A stretch of 64,000 bases of DNA. It comes from Pyrrhoderma lamaoense (Eukaryota; Basidiomycota; Agaricomycetes; Hymenochaetales; Hymenochaetaceae). The DNA lies in assembly GCA_002794735.1 (NCBI GenBank), contig NBAZ01000010.1, forward strand, positions 930,001-994,000, read 5' to 3'. The translations under genes and the position numbers were made by a program. Shown one piece after another: positions 36,845 to 48,536 of this stretch. The notes under the pieces are model-generated. The model was given only the letters and a program-made list of their open reading frames with translations. It did no database searches and was not told where the DNA came from. The number at the start of each line of letters is the position of its first letter. Position 1 is the first letter of the stretch.

Positions 36845-37626
36845 GTGGTTGAAACCCAGAACTTCTTAATAGTTGTAAGTTATAATATCTTCTGAATCAG
36901 GTGTTTGCTGAGTTTCACTGATATAACACCTACTTTTTTGTCATAGAGAAAAACCGGCGTCCTCTTGTCATTGAACTCTCTGTAAAAAAACTTAACATCA
37001 TGATGTGAGTTAAAAGTCTTATAATAAAATTTGCAACAACGCGATTCTCATAGTTCTTAATCATAAAGCATATGCGTATATGTATGCACCCATAGGGCTA
37101 TATGAAAATATGTGAAAATATGCTTTTGTATGAAAAAATAATCAATACAGTAGAATTAAGACTAGTGCTTTCAACTTTCGTTTGTCAATGAAGTATGCAA
37201 ATCTCAAAAGTTATTCTAGGTGATTGAAGCCAATCAACGTTATATTGTAAGCGAGCAAACAAACAAGCTTCTGTAGTAATGCAATGCAACTTATTTTATT
37301 AGTTGTGTGTATTATTCATAGGTATCAATAGCATCTTTATCATCATGATCCTGTTCAAGTTTTCAAGAGATTGTCAACTGTTTTTTTTATTTCAATTGAT
37401 CAAGGTTTAAGGTACGGGACCCTGTTTGAGTAATGCGCCCACTTACCCTCAACGCCGAATCGGTGTCGCTCCAGGTAACCGCGAAGAATGATGATTTCTG
37501 GATTGTCAATGCTATGACACGTAGTAGCCTAGCAAGAGCGGGGTATCACGGTCATCGCATAATTGCGAAGGCACAGCCAATTACATGTATTGAACTATTC
37601 GAGTCAAAACTCATTGAAGAGAAAGA
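36845..37626. other. Spacer between the two small secreted gene copies
   Basis: About 780 bp, AT-rich. An open frame at 37433-37708 (91 codons) overlaps the promoter and TATA box of the second copy and has no homology I recognise. It is not called as a gene. Confidence 0.35.
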
Positions 37627-37633
37627 TATAAAG
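37627..37633 (+). promoter_or_regulatory. TATA box of the second small secreted gene copy
   Basis: TATAAAG 84 bp upstream of the ATG at 37711. It sits at nearly the same distance as in the first copy, and the preceding bases (gaaagatata) also recur there. Confidence 0.45.
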
Positions 37634-37710
37634 CCTGAGGGAAATCAGGATCAGAGAGTTCATCACAAACTCTCAGTCATACAGAACTTCTCAATTAGTT
37701 TGACTTGAAG

Positions 37711-37889
37711 ATGCAACTTACAAGCAGCTTCTCTTTTGTCGCACTCATTGCCTCTCTACTCCTCGTTGGCAAGTCAGCGCTAAACCAGCGGATTTATCTT
37801 GCCAACACTTCTGTCTTCCGGGTGAAACTGGTTGTTGTATCCCCACGACCACTATAACCACATTACCCCAACTTCCACTGCTTAAGTGA
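37711..37889 (+). pseudogene. Second copy of the small secreted cysteine-rich gene, frameshifted
   Basis: The start (MQLTSSFSFVALIASLLLVG) keeps the signal-peptide pattern of the first copy. One base is then missing (GGCAAGTC versus GGACAAGTC, near 37770), and the as-read frame loses the cysteines and stops early. In the other frame the downstream DNA still encodes the same signature (CQHFCLPGETGCC) and a TTITT tail, so the coding content is conserved. A second base may be missing in a CCCC run near 37869. Because unrelated essential genes in this window show the same kind of missing base, this may be an intact gene with a sequence error rather than a true pseudogene. Confidence 0.6.
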
Positions 37890-40573
37890 TTTGTTCCCTG
37901 AAGCATATTTCCACGTTGTGAGTAAACAACATCCATTTTATATGCCGTTGCAAATTTAAACATTCAAGTATGCTGACTGCGATGTCCACCCATACGTTAG
38001 ACGAGTATTTACAATACATATACACTATGAGGGAGGTTCACAGAGATAGAGGTTTACATGTTTTGTAATGTGATTTTGTCTTAAAGACGCATCGATATAT
38101 TTTTACAATAGTAAGATATGATTTCTATTTGTATTTACTATATACGCAGGTAATAGCAACCATGATACGTATTTTATAAGTCCTCGTGTGACCATTCATG
38201 TTAGACTTGAAGATATGGTATAACATAAAATGAGTATAGTGTATATACACACTCTGATTCTCGTTTGACTATAACTTGGTGGCGTTGGTACTGTGTGAAC
38301 TTCCTAAACATCATACATCATTATCCAACAGACCTCAATAGATACTTTATAATAGAGTTTGAACCACAAACATGAAGTACTTCGCCTGCATAGTGATTAA
38401 TGAGTACATTACGAAAGGTTCATTTAAATTACCTTAGCTAGTCCCCGAGATGTGTAACTTACGTGACCTTCTACCTGTACTGCTTATACTAGACGAGAGG
38501 ACATGAAATAGGATTCAGGAAGCAAGAATCAAAATAAAAAGTTTTTCACCCACATACAAAATTACTATCAGTCAATCACACTACCTCAGTTTTTCCTATG
38601 TCTTTATGCGGATAACGATGATCAAACATTCGAGTACTAATCGCCAAACTTGAGTTGCGCACGAGAATATGTAAAGTGAAAAAAGGAATTGATTGGTCAA
38701 GTACGTTCAGGAGAACCTCAGCTAGGCGGGTTTTTACATGTAAGTCTTCGCACGTCCCTTAATGAATTCGGTACTATTTAATGAATGAACAAGGTCAAGT
38801 ATATGGTATGTATATAGACCAGGACCGCGCACACATCCAAGCCAAAAGTTCATTAAACCTTAGACTATGAGCCCCATGAGTCTTTTTGCCCGTCGGTTTG
38901 TTTCATTAAAGCCAAGTACCTGATATTGCCACGAAGCTTCGTTTCCTGTGGTTCTCGGGTAAGAATGGTGAGAATGTAGAGATGATCTCTTATCTTGAAG
39001 TTACAGAGCGAATCGGCGCAACTACTTGAAGAAACACCGAATAAGTATCTACACTATCTAAGCTCAGCAATGAGCCATCCTACAGGTATACTACATAATA
39101 TATATAGTTTAACTATAATTCCCCTTCACTTTTTCATTGATTCAACGATAGCTGGGTAATGCCGCTGCCGTACCTAGCTACAGGCGGCCATATGAAACTT
39201 ACACTTTAAAGACAACTCTGAAATTGTCTTTGCTTGTGCCCATAAACTATGTTAAGGTATACTATGATAACACACCTGTTCTACTTAGCAGTTTTCCCCT
39301 TTTATACTTTAATATCATCTTCGTGGCTAACTGGAACTGTCCCGTTGTCAAATTTCTGATGCTAGCATAGAATTATATAGAATCATTGTTCCCAGAATCC
39401 CAGGTTTAGATGCTGTTCGTGATATCAGGTTAAAACTTCCTACTTGAGAAATCTGTCTGCGGCTGAAAGCTTTACCTGGGAAACATCTGTAACATGCTGT
39501 GTCCAGTGCCAGTGATTATTTGTCTAGTCCACGCTCGATGCATGCAAATATTGATTTGCCGTAAATCTGATATCATACAAGCCGAGCCTCAAGCTTTAGT
39601 TTGCCACTAGCGAGATCGACAGGAGCGAAGTGCGTATATGTGGGGTTAAGCTAAAATAAAGAATAGAGTTGCCCATAATTGGCGATGTATCCTCCATGTT
39701 CCAGATAAATACAGATCAATGCATACAAAGATGAGCCCGCAGCACTGATCTCATCAGAACAGAAAATGAGCAGGAAAAATACTGTCATGTGTCTTTCTAC
39801 TTTCGTCGTTTCTCATCAAGCCGCAATACTGAATTTAGATCCTCACCATCTTTTCGCTGTACTTCTATACTTGATGGCTGCGAATCCGAGTTCCCCACTT
39901 TTTCTTAGCGCCAGAAGCCAATAGGTGTACCAAAACTAATTAGAGAAGTACTCTTATTTATGAATACAAGGAAATAAGGAGGTATTGAGTCTGATTTTCT
40001 CACGTTGCTGAATTCTCGAGACGATACGGATCGAAGATTTGCTAAAACTTTAGAAGATCTTGGATATTTCAAGCCGAGGCTTCGTCTATAGTAAAGCAGA
40101 TGAGTATGCGGCTGCTAAAATCGGAGTGGCTTCGCGGACATTATAATCTATGGGTATATTTATCTCATTGACTTCTAGTCGATACTGATACTAATGCTGA
40201 GCTGTTTCCTTAACTTTCCTTGTCATCTTTGAAGTATTACACATGTGATATATTCTAAGGTACAGTTATGACATAGATGTACACCTAATGATTAGGACGA
40301 CAGGTGAATATCGTCGTGATATCGCTACAGTTGCATCCAGTTGATGGTAACATTGAAAGAGACCTAGTAATACAATTTAACCGCAGGTAATAATGAGAAC
40401 ATGTCCCAAGGGTGTGAACAAAACCAAAAACAGCGATAGGGAGGTTGAGCTCTAGTAGTTATACATGTTGAAATGTATTATTATTTGCTTGATCTAATTT
40501 GTATAATCATATCTGAAACAGTCAAAAGAGGAATCAGTATCACGTATTTGATATCATGCTAGAAGAGGGCTGC
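37890..40573. other. 2.7-kb AT-rich block with no recognised gene; possible relic exons
   Basis: No conserved domain, tRNA or transposon end was seen. Three short stretches look protein-like. One, at 39152-39370, is open for 73 codons without an ATG. Another, at 39765-39932, starts MSRKNTVMCLSTFVV and runs 55 codons. The third, about 39990-40090, reads ESDFLTLLNSRDDTDRRFAK and can continue, with one added base, to KSEWLRGHYNLW. They could be exons of one orphan gene or chance open frames. Confidence 0.25.
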
Positions 40574-41613
40574 TCACTTGCGGAAGAATGTCTCAGAGTC
40601 CGAAGGGACCTTCTCATCACGGCGAGCACCTCTTAGTTTTCGGCCATTCCGTTCTAGTTCTCGTCGATATTCACGGTCTTCTTTTAGCCACTGGATGGCC
40701 ACCGCATGCAGAGTTGTGCCGGGATGTGAAGTAGACCCGGCTTCAAACGGAGAATGTTCTTCTGGTTCTTCTGGGCCGGCTGGTGACCACAACACAGGAG
40801 CACCAACAAATTCCCCAAAGCGCATACGACATATATGAGTTGGAAAGGAGTTGAGACCATCAAATATGTGTGTGGCATCTAAATTATGGTCAATCGTACA
40901 AATAGGTGCATATACTGAGTTAGAGCAGTGCCAATAAAATTGTAGATCGGTACTGCATACAGATGATTGTAGCACCTCGTGTCTCACTTTCCTCCTTTAA
41001 GAAAGCTAGCAATTCATCTCGAACAAGAACATCTAGATCAACTGTGACCTCATCAAGAAGTAGGACGTCCCATGGTGCCATAAGACCCATAACGAGCTGC
41101 ACACGACGACGTTCTCCATCACTGATCTGGTGCATATGCCAATCTAAGTCAACATCAAGTAGGTCCAAAAGTCTATCGCGCCGCTCAGCATGTCGATATC
41201 CACCAACGGAGTCTAAGAATACGGAGACCCGAATATCACCGCGAACCACTGGATTAAGAGCCCACTCTGTACCAAGGAACGTAACATTTGAGACAGAAGA
41301 GCGGAAAACATCCTTTCCCTTCACGCGTACTGATGTTCCTGCTGGAAGTAATCTTTTCCCAGCTAAAAGTTGGAGCAGAGTGGATTTTCCCGCTAAAGGA
41401 TACAATGTATACAAATCACATCGTTAGTATAATGATCAACATATCAGGATCATGATTCCAATCTGACGGACCTCCATTGGCGCCGATAAGAAGGGTTCGC
41501 GAACCAGGAGGTAGAGAAAAGTTGAGGTCTTTGAGCACAGGGTCCGCACCCGTCTGGTGAGAAAAGGTGAGGTGTGCGACGTCAATGGTGGGTTCTACAC
41601 CCGAGTTGATCAT
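40574..41613 (-). CDS. CAF16: Soluble ABC ATPase, Caf16 type (CCR4-associated factor)
   Basis: Single nucleotide-binding domain without membrane helices, of the family associated with the Ccr4-Not/Mediator machinery in yeast. The start is at 41613 ([19 protein letters not shown]). Walker A GANGAGKST is created by splicing out an intron at about 41472-41394. [20 protein letters not shown] follows, then the signature [10 protein letters not shown] and Walker [16 protein letters not shown] second intron follows ATII, giving [16 protein letters not shown], and the C-terminal tail carries the basic [19 protein letters not shown] and ends at 40574. The frame is intact, and length and motif order match the family. 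Confidence 0.93.
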
Positions 41614-42279
41614 TGTTTAGTGGAGAGGTTGGTTCTCATCGGCTAAATGTCGTATCCGTTGTGTGCTTGTAGTGAGCACGCCAGCACATGAAGGTCTAAA
41701 TATATTATCCACTAAATGCATATATTTTATGATCTATGTAAAATGACTTGATCAATCAAGAGATAACTGCGTGTGACCTGCATGAATATGATATCCCATG
41801 TATATATGATATATTTATACTATATTATATTGCTTCGAGAGATTATTGCGCACCATCTATGTTTGTTATCACCGCCCGGTTGTTGTCCTCCATCACTAAC
41901 CTCTATCTATAGAATGACGAGCGCACCAAGGGCGACGAGTAAATCTACAGTGGAAAAAAAGTAAAATTTAAAGTGATTTTTTTAAATAAAAAAAAGTAGA
42001 ACCAAAAGCAGAAATTGATATGTAGGAGATGTGACCCCCTGATTTACGGTTACCTAGTCAGGAGAGGCGTGGCGAGTAATCCCGTTCAGTCACTCCGTGC
42101 GCAGTCTAGGCTCTTCTTTAGACGGCCATCTTCAATATCCTCTCATCCCATCCAGCATCGTCGACGTTATTTCTTGTCCCCTTTCGTCGTCGTCGTCGCT
42201 GGTCGTCTACGCTTCCATCAGAACTTACGCTCCCCTTCTCTCTAAATCATACTCACACTCCTTGTACCTCTTTTTACTT
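41614..42279. promoter_or_regulatory. Divergent intergenic region between CAF16 and OPY2
   Basis: 666 bp. It contains an AT-rich tract (tttttttaaataaaaaaaag, about 41975-41995) and a pyrimidine-rich segment before the OPY2 start. A first OPY2 exon in this region cannot be excluded. Confidence 0.35.
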
Positions 42280-44231
42280 ATGCATCTCACAGACAAAAAC
42301 TATCTTTTCCCCCGTTGTGTGGATTGCCCAGATGAAGCCCCTTCATGTAATTGTGCTGCCGATGAACAATGCACTATCTCTACTAGGTCAGTATCGCTCA
42401 ACTTCGTTATACATTCTGTCTATGTAATAACTCTCTATATCAAGGGTTTGTGACGCTTGTCCATCCGTGACTTGTATAGCAAACTCTAGTTCTAGCAGTT
42501 CCTCAGGCGGAGTAAGTCCGGGCGCAGTCGCAGGAGGTGTAATTGGTGCTTTAATATTACTGGGGGCTGCTGTTGCTCTCTTGCTCTGGTATAGGCGCAA
42601 GCAACGTAACACTTCTCAGGCTGCCGACGCGCCAAAAGTTGAAGTGAAACCTGATGTTCCTGCTCGTGCTGAAGCCGTCTTAAGCCGTCCTGACCCAGTT
42701 GAGAAGCCTAGATCACCTTCACCACAAGAACCTGAGTCTGTGAGAATGTATTCAGTCATGTCGGACTCAACTATCAATTTGGACCCTCATGCTAGTTCTA
42801 CTGGAACAAAACTCACTCGACAAGGTTCTGTGCAATCAAACCCATTCACAGATACGCACTCGATTCAGACAACTTCCGCAAGCACTCAGTCCACGAATGT
42901 TATTCCAATTGCCCTTGTGCCTCATGGGTCAGTATCTTCGCCTCACAGTCCAACTTCAGACCAGCAATCATCCTTATCTTCAGTTCCCTCTCGTCCTACC
43001 CATACGCCGAGTCTTGGTTTACACTTCGATCCTCTATCCTCTGGTCTTAATCTGGAGCACGTTAATGTATCCAAGGATTCTTTCCGGCCGCCTAACGTAC
43101 CATACGCTCATTCTCAAGCATCTGGTATCTCAGGCTTCTCTAATCGCGACTCTGTAATGACATCGGGCAGTTTCGCATCGGATGTGATTTTTGAAGCACC
43201 CCAAATAGTCACGTCAGTGGGTGTTCATGTTGCCAAAGCTGAGGTTGTCTCTGTAAATGGAACAATTCCAAGCACACCCACTACCTCATCAACTTTGAAA
43301 CCTAGTCCATCAATGCGCTCTACCAAGGGTCTAATGAAATCACCTCTGGCTAAGTCCTCATTTGGACCAGAAGACTCACTTAGCGAGTCAGATGTGGAAG
43401 GACAGGATGTCTTCCTTAGGCATGATCCATTTTCGGACGCACACACTCCCCGAACAGGATCTACATTTGGACCTGTACCAAGTACAGCATCACCACGGCG
43501 CCAATACCAACATGAACAGAATGATGATAATACACGACCTATTAGCACTTACACACAAGCGGCATCCATCATCGGTGCGGAAATTGGAGGGCTACTGTTG
43601 TTAGGCTTGCAAGTGCTCGTAGTCAAGGGAGTATTAATAACCGCATGACTAGCGCTAAGCTTGTTAGTCCTTCGAGTGCTCCTCTCCGCTCACAAGACGA
43701 CCGAGTACTTCAAGAACAGCAAGCACAAGCACTTGCCGTAGCTCGTGCGCGTGCTGCTGCCTCGGGGCTGCCGATGCCCCGAACCCTCGTCGTGTTAGTG
43801 AGGCAAGTGTAGCAAGCGCAGGAGCCGATTCTCTCCTGGAAAGCTTCACTTTTGTGCCACCTTCTCCAATCTCGAATCGACCACCGCGGTCACCTCTAGC
43901 ACAGACAACTAAACCGGGTTCACCGTTATCACAGCCACAAGAAAACATAGACACACAGTTGGTTCGTCAATCCGCAGTATCCACGACATCTGCACTTGAA
44001 GGCTACACTTTTCATATTGATCAAGGACACGGCTCTGGAGATGCTGCGACACATGTTCCACCGTTACCTCAATCTGCGTCACCCGAGACGGGATCTGGTA
44101 ACAAAGCACCTCCAAGTGCTATGGCAAATAGGAAACGGGCCAGTCTTGATACGCTTGCCTTAACCGCAGATTTATCTGCGTTCCCACTCAACTTTGATGA
44201 AGGGCGACAAAGCTTTGGTGTTTCAAGATAG
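42280..44231 (+). CDS. OPY2: Opy2-like membrane anchor of the HOG MAPK pathway
   Basis: Single-pass plasma-membrane protein that recruits Ste50/Ste11 in osmosensing. The short extracellular part has the Opy2 cysteine module: CVDCPDEAPSCNCAADEQC, then VCDACPSVTC joined across an intron (about 42390-42443). A transmembrane helix follows (about 42515-42590, ending LLLWYRRKQR), then a long Ser/Pro/Thr-rich cytoplasmic tail to 44231. The start at 42280 gives a short N-terminus without an obvious signal peptide, so an upstream exon is possible. The tail frame is broken by two single missing G residues, near 43593 and 43772. Restoring each joins TQAASIIGAEIGG to ATVVRLASARS and AAASG to AADAPNPRRVSE. 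The tail is conserved only in composition, as is usual for this family. Confidence 0.82.
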
Positions 44232-45971
44232 ATCAAAGTTGATATATGAGTATACGATTTTTCTCTATTCTTCGCAGCTATCTTTCTATTTCCTCTCCTG
44301 GCTTTCCCCTGAAAAGTGTCTCATATCTTACAAAGTGCAAGTGTGATATCTCTTACTGAGAAGTTTTAATTTGTTGTTCTTTGCCGACTGTTTTCGGTCA
44401 ACTGTTATGAATTCGTTATAAATCATGTGTTCTGGACTTCCTACCCGCCCTTCTCCCTCCATGTGTTTGCTCCTTTCTAGGTTCTTGATCGTTGTTTCGT
44501 GATGGTATACCCAAAATATTGTCTGACCTTACCACTGGCTCTACTCTACTCCCTCATTACTACTATTCTTAGAAGCCAATGTCTCTCGTTGAATTTTTGC
44601 CCTTTTCGCTTCAGCTTGTTCATTTACGATTTGATTGTAAGCCAGGAGCTACACAAATGTTATCTTTGTTTCCCTGTGATCCTAGTGCTTTCATCTGGTC
44701 AGCCAATAATTGCGTCGTTACTTGTAATTATCATACGTGCTGCCTTCTTTCTGTTGGCCAACGGGATCGTAGTTTTATCTCCCCGCCCATCCTCGTAATC
44801 CTGGTTTATGGTCCCCTGCATTCACTTGGTATTCACACACGCACACCGTTTCCCCTACTACAATGTGTCAAGGTATTTTTTATTGACTACTTCATGATGC
44901 AAACAAACTCCTTTCGTTCCCATTATCCCTTCTGATTTGAAACGAAAAACATCGGACATAAATATTAGGGTTCAGTATCAATTATGTATCAATCCCCCTC
45001 ACTTTTTTCTCCTCTTGTTCCAAATTTGCGATCTCTTATCATCCTATTTATTCGATCCTTTTCTCCTTACATAAACTTGCTCCTTCATTCTCCCTAGTTA
45101 GCATCCTCTTTTCATTCTGCTAAGTTTTCTTGAACAATGCTAACTATTTCATTTGCTAAACAAAACTCGAAGAAAAACTGAAAGTTTGTCTTTAATTTTA
45201 CTCTTTTTTCTGGTATCTTTTTTGGGCTGTTCATTTCGGGGGTTATCAGGGCAAGTTTTGGCACTTTCATTATCCCTTTTTTTCACTGTGCCTCTTTATT
45301 TCCTGTTCGTAGTCGCTGGTATCGAAGCCGAGAGGAAATATAGTGTTATATACTCTGAGATACTATGTTATCATTGTTATGAATCTAGCTCTGGAGGTAA
45401 GACTGGCGCTGAAAGTGGTTAGGTCACTAGACTCGGTGCTGAAGAAAATATCAATAAAATTAGTCAGTATCCACAATTAATCTTACTTTCACTGTATTTT
45501 AGTATCATCCTTACTATCATTATTTCTTTCTTGTTTTAACCACTGGAAGAGTTGTTTCAAACCTACCAGTATCAATAATGTAACGAAGGTCTCACTGTCT
45601 CTACAACCTGCTCAGTAAAATTGAATTACCTGTGTAGATGTGGGTTACCTCCAGTGGGGGAGCCAATTGACAAGAATATACACATTGAGAAAAATCATCT
45701 ACTACTAGAGCTTAGTCCATTACAGATAAAAAATGCATACATTCTTGAGCTCCGTGACTGCGTATGATATTTCTACTAAGTTGATTTTCTGCTTATGGAG
45801 TCAACAAAATCTTCGTTGAAAGTTAGTATACTTACAAGATACATCATAAACTAGTACAACGACTGCTATATCACTCAATCGCTCGTGGTAAGTAGAGAGT
45901 GTGTGTAGGGGGGGGTGTAGAAGGTATTACAAGACACTGCTTCTTTTTGACATATGGAAACTACATGCCCC
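44232..45971. other. 1.7-kb T-rich convergent spacer between OPY2 and SUP35
   Basis: The + strand is strongly pyrimidine-rich through about 44250-45350. Open frames at 44499-44798 and 45153-45422 are hydrophobic only because of this T-richness and have no supporting motifs. This region probably holds the long 3' UTR of OPY2 and both terminators. A G run lies at about 45908-45915. Confidence 0.4.
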
Positions 45972-47943
45972 TTACGCTGTAGCCGAAGATGCACCTCCTA
46001 AAGTAAGTTTTGAAACACCGTCCGTAACGTCCACGTTCTCAATTAGTTTTGTGACCTTTCCAATTGCTACTGTCTTGCCTATGATACAAGATATTTGAAA
46101 TCAGTTACAAGAACATTGCTAAAAGGAAGTGAAATAAAAGAGGAAAAGAAATTAGCGATATAGAAAAAGGAGAATTCGCACCTTCGTCCCGTAGGGTGAA
46201 TCTTCCCATTTGAGGATGATCTACGAATCGTTCAATGCAAATAGGTTGAGCAGTCTCGATCAAAGCCACGATTTTCTGGCCCTTCTTTGCGAATTGTGGT
46301 GGCTTCTTTGATTTGCGCCCAGTAGCTTTGTCAAAGTAATGCAAAAGCGCAACAAGACTCACTTCTTCTGCGAGAGTGTGAGCATGCATAACAGCACTAT
46401 AACCGCACAAATGATGTTCTTGTGTTCTAAAATCGCAAGTTGGGCCTCGAATTGACGAACAGCATGGACTGGGTTGGAAGGTGAGGTAAGGACGAAGCCT
46501 GTGCTGATGTCTTCATCGTCGACTCCCTTGAGACGAAGACGGACGTTATCTCCACAGATAGCGCCGGTAACCTCATCTTCGACTTCGTTATAGACCGCAG
46601 AAACTTCAACAGTCGTACGATTCGGCATGAGAACGAGAGTATCATTGCGTTGCAATCTACCCGATTCGATCTTCCCAACAACAATCGTACCCATATCTTT
46701 GTATTTCTCAGCTATTGGAAGCATGAGTGGTCCATTAATTTTTCGGTCAACCATTGGCATCTTATCTAAGTGCTCAAGAAGAGAAGGACCACTGTGGTTT
46801 GACTTAGTGGCCTGATAAAGATTGATAATGTTGTTTCTATACTTACTCATACCAAGGTACCAGCTTTGTGTCCAATCTCTCTTTCAAATTGATGCCAGCC
46901 TGAGCAGATACTGGGATGAAGGTGACATCTGTCTTGGGATTGTATCCGGCGGCTTTGATGAAAGGTGTTATTTTACTGATAATCTCATCGTATCGAGCCT
47001 TGTCCCACAAGACAGTTGCCTCATCCATCTTGTTGATAGCAACTATGATCTTTGAAACGCCAGCAGTTTTAACAAGCATGATATGCTCTCTAGTTTGACC
47101 ACCCTTCTCAAAACCAGTCTCGAACTCGCCCTTGCGAGCAGAGATGACAAGAACGGCAACATCTGCCTGTGCAGCACCAGAAATCATGTGGGGGACGTAC
47201 GTCTTGTGACCAGGAGCATCAAGGATAGTGTATCGTCGAGAGTCTGTCTCAAAGTATCCTCGACCAACTTCTACAGTCTTACCCTTTGATCGCTCTTGGG
47301 GAGTTGAGTCTAGTGCCCATGAGAGATACCAACTCTCTACACCAGCATCTTTTGCCTCTTTTTCATATTTTTCCATAGTTCGCTTGTCAACCATTCCTGT
47401 GAGATACAGAATATTTCCACCCATAGTACTTTTCCCAGCGTCGACATGGCCAATGAATACGATATTAAGATGCTGTTTGACTGTATATCAAAGATACTGA
47501 GTAAGCCGAAACTAAAGTTTGAATAAGTCAGGTTTATATGACTTACTATCGCCGAACAAGTCTTTAAGCGTTTCTTGATCGGCTGCAGCATGTACGTCCT
47601 GGGCAACACCGGTTGCATCTGTCTTTGCACGTTCCGTAGAGAAAGTTTTAGATCCGGGCTTGGCAGTTGATTTTGTCGATGATGAGGCAGAGGTGCTGGG
47701 GTTGCTGCTGGAGAGGGTGATGGTGCAGCGGTGGATGCAGGAGTTGCGGATTTCTCTGGTGTCGGTGCGGCAACTGATGGCGGAGGAGTTGGTTTGCTTC
47801 CTCCAATGTTCAAAGTGATTGTTGGTGGAGGAGCGGGAGCTTCACTTTGTTCAGGTCGCTCGATGGGAGCAGGTGGGGCTGTTGAGATCCCAGGCGAAAT
47901 TTACCTGGAACGAATTCTGCTGCACCAAAGTTAAGCTTGCTCA
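45972..47943 (-). CDS. SUP35: Translation termination factor eRF3 (Sup35 type)
   Basis: GTPase that works with eRF1 in stop-codon recognition. The start at 47943 gives MSKLNFGAAEFVPGKF, which matches the PAM2 motif used to bind poly(A)-binding protein. A short Pro/Ala/Ser-rich N-domain follows, without the Gln/Asn-rich repeats of budding-yeast Sup35. The G domain has VDAGKSTMGGNILY, the switch region YFETDSRRYTILDAPGHKTYVPHM and NKMDEATV. Beta-barrel domains 2 and 3 contain GPLMLPIAEKYKDMGTIV, GFVLTSPSNPVHAV and FTLRDEGKTVAIGKV. The end is GGASSATA at 45972. Three one-base deletions break the frame (near 47893, 47696 and 46403). As this is an essential gene, they argue for sequence error. It has at least three introns. 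Confidence 0.93.
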
Positions 47944-48536
47944 TGATGACCGTCGGCGTCTACAGGAGAAAGAAGGAGAGGTGGGCAAAGGACGGGAAGA
48001 GGTTTGCTGTACGTGCACTCTCCTAATAGAAGTTGTAGTGTTACAAGTGTATGTATGCCTGTATGTATGCGCGTGCAGTGCCGCTCCAGCACTTTGTAGC
48101 CGAGAAGCCTCAAATTTTACCGCCTCACACTATCCTGGTTCTCGTATAAGCACTCATGCTAGCACACTCTACCACAGCATGTTGAATATAATCACCCCGA
48201 AGGAAGCTATGTTTGCTCTATTTGCTTCATATATTGCATGCGTCCAGAGACAATCAAATTCTTGTGGTCACATACAGATAGTTCGGGATTGATATTAGAT
48301 TATAATATTCCTGTGACTGTAGATGCAGTTATTATAACGTGGATGAAAGTGCTCAATTATTATACACAGCACGAAACTACACACTGCCAAAGCATGGATG
48401 ATAGAAGATAATGCGATACAGCTTTCAGGCAGAGATGAGCGTCTAACGTTCCAAAAATAATACCTGTTCGAACTCCGTCAGCGTCAAACGGACTACTTAT
48501 TAGTTGTCATGTTGCGTGCCCATTGTGTGTTTGTTC
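47944..48536. promoter_or_regulatory. Divergent intergenic region between SUP35 and the orphan repeat protein
   Basis: 593 bp containing the upstream regions of both genes. Short open frames here overlap the SUP35 leader and show no domain. Confidence 0.35.

Noticed and set aside
37433..37708. 91-codon open frame upstream of the second small secreted gene
   Set aside because: It overlaps that gene's promoter and TATA box, lacks any recognisable motif and has no counterpart upstream of the first copy.
40963..41427. 154-codon + strand frame rich in Ser/Arg/Thr
   Set aside because: Mirror image of the conserved Caf16 ATPase exon on the minus strand.
45153..45422. 89-codon open frame with a hydrophobic, membrane-like middle
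   Set aside because: The hydrophobicity follows from T-rich DNA, the frame has no proper ATG start, and no domain or splice support was seen.
46843..47424. Elongation factor 1-alpha instead of eRF3
   Set aside because: The G domain is similar, but the N-terminal extension with a PAM2-like motif and the domain 2-3 sequence (SPSNPVHAV) fit eRF3.
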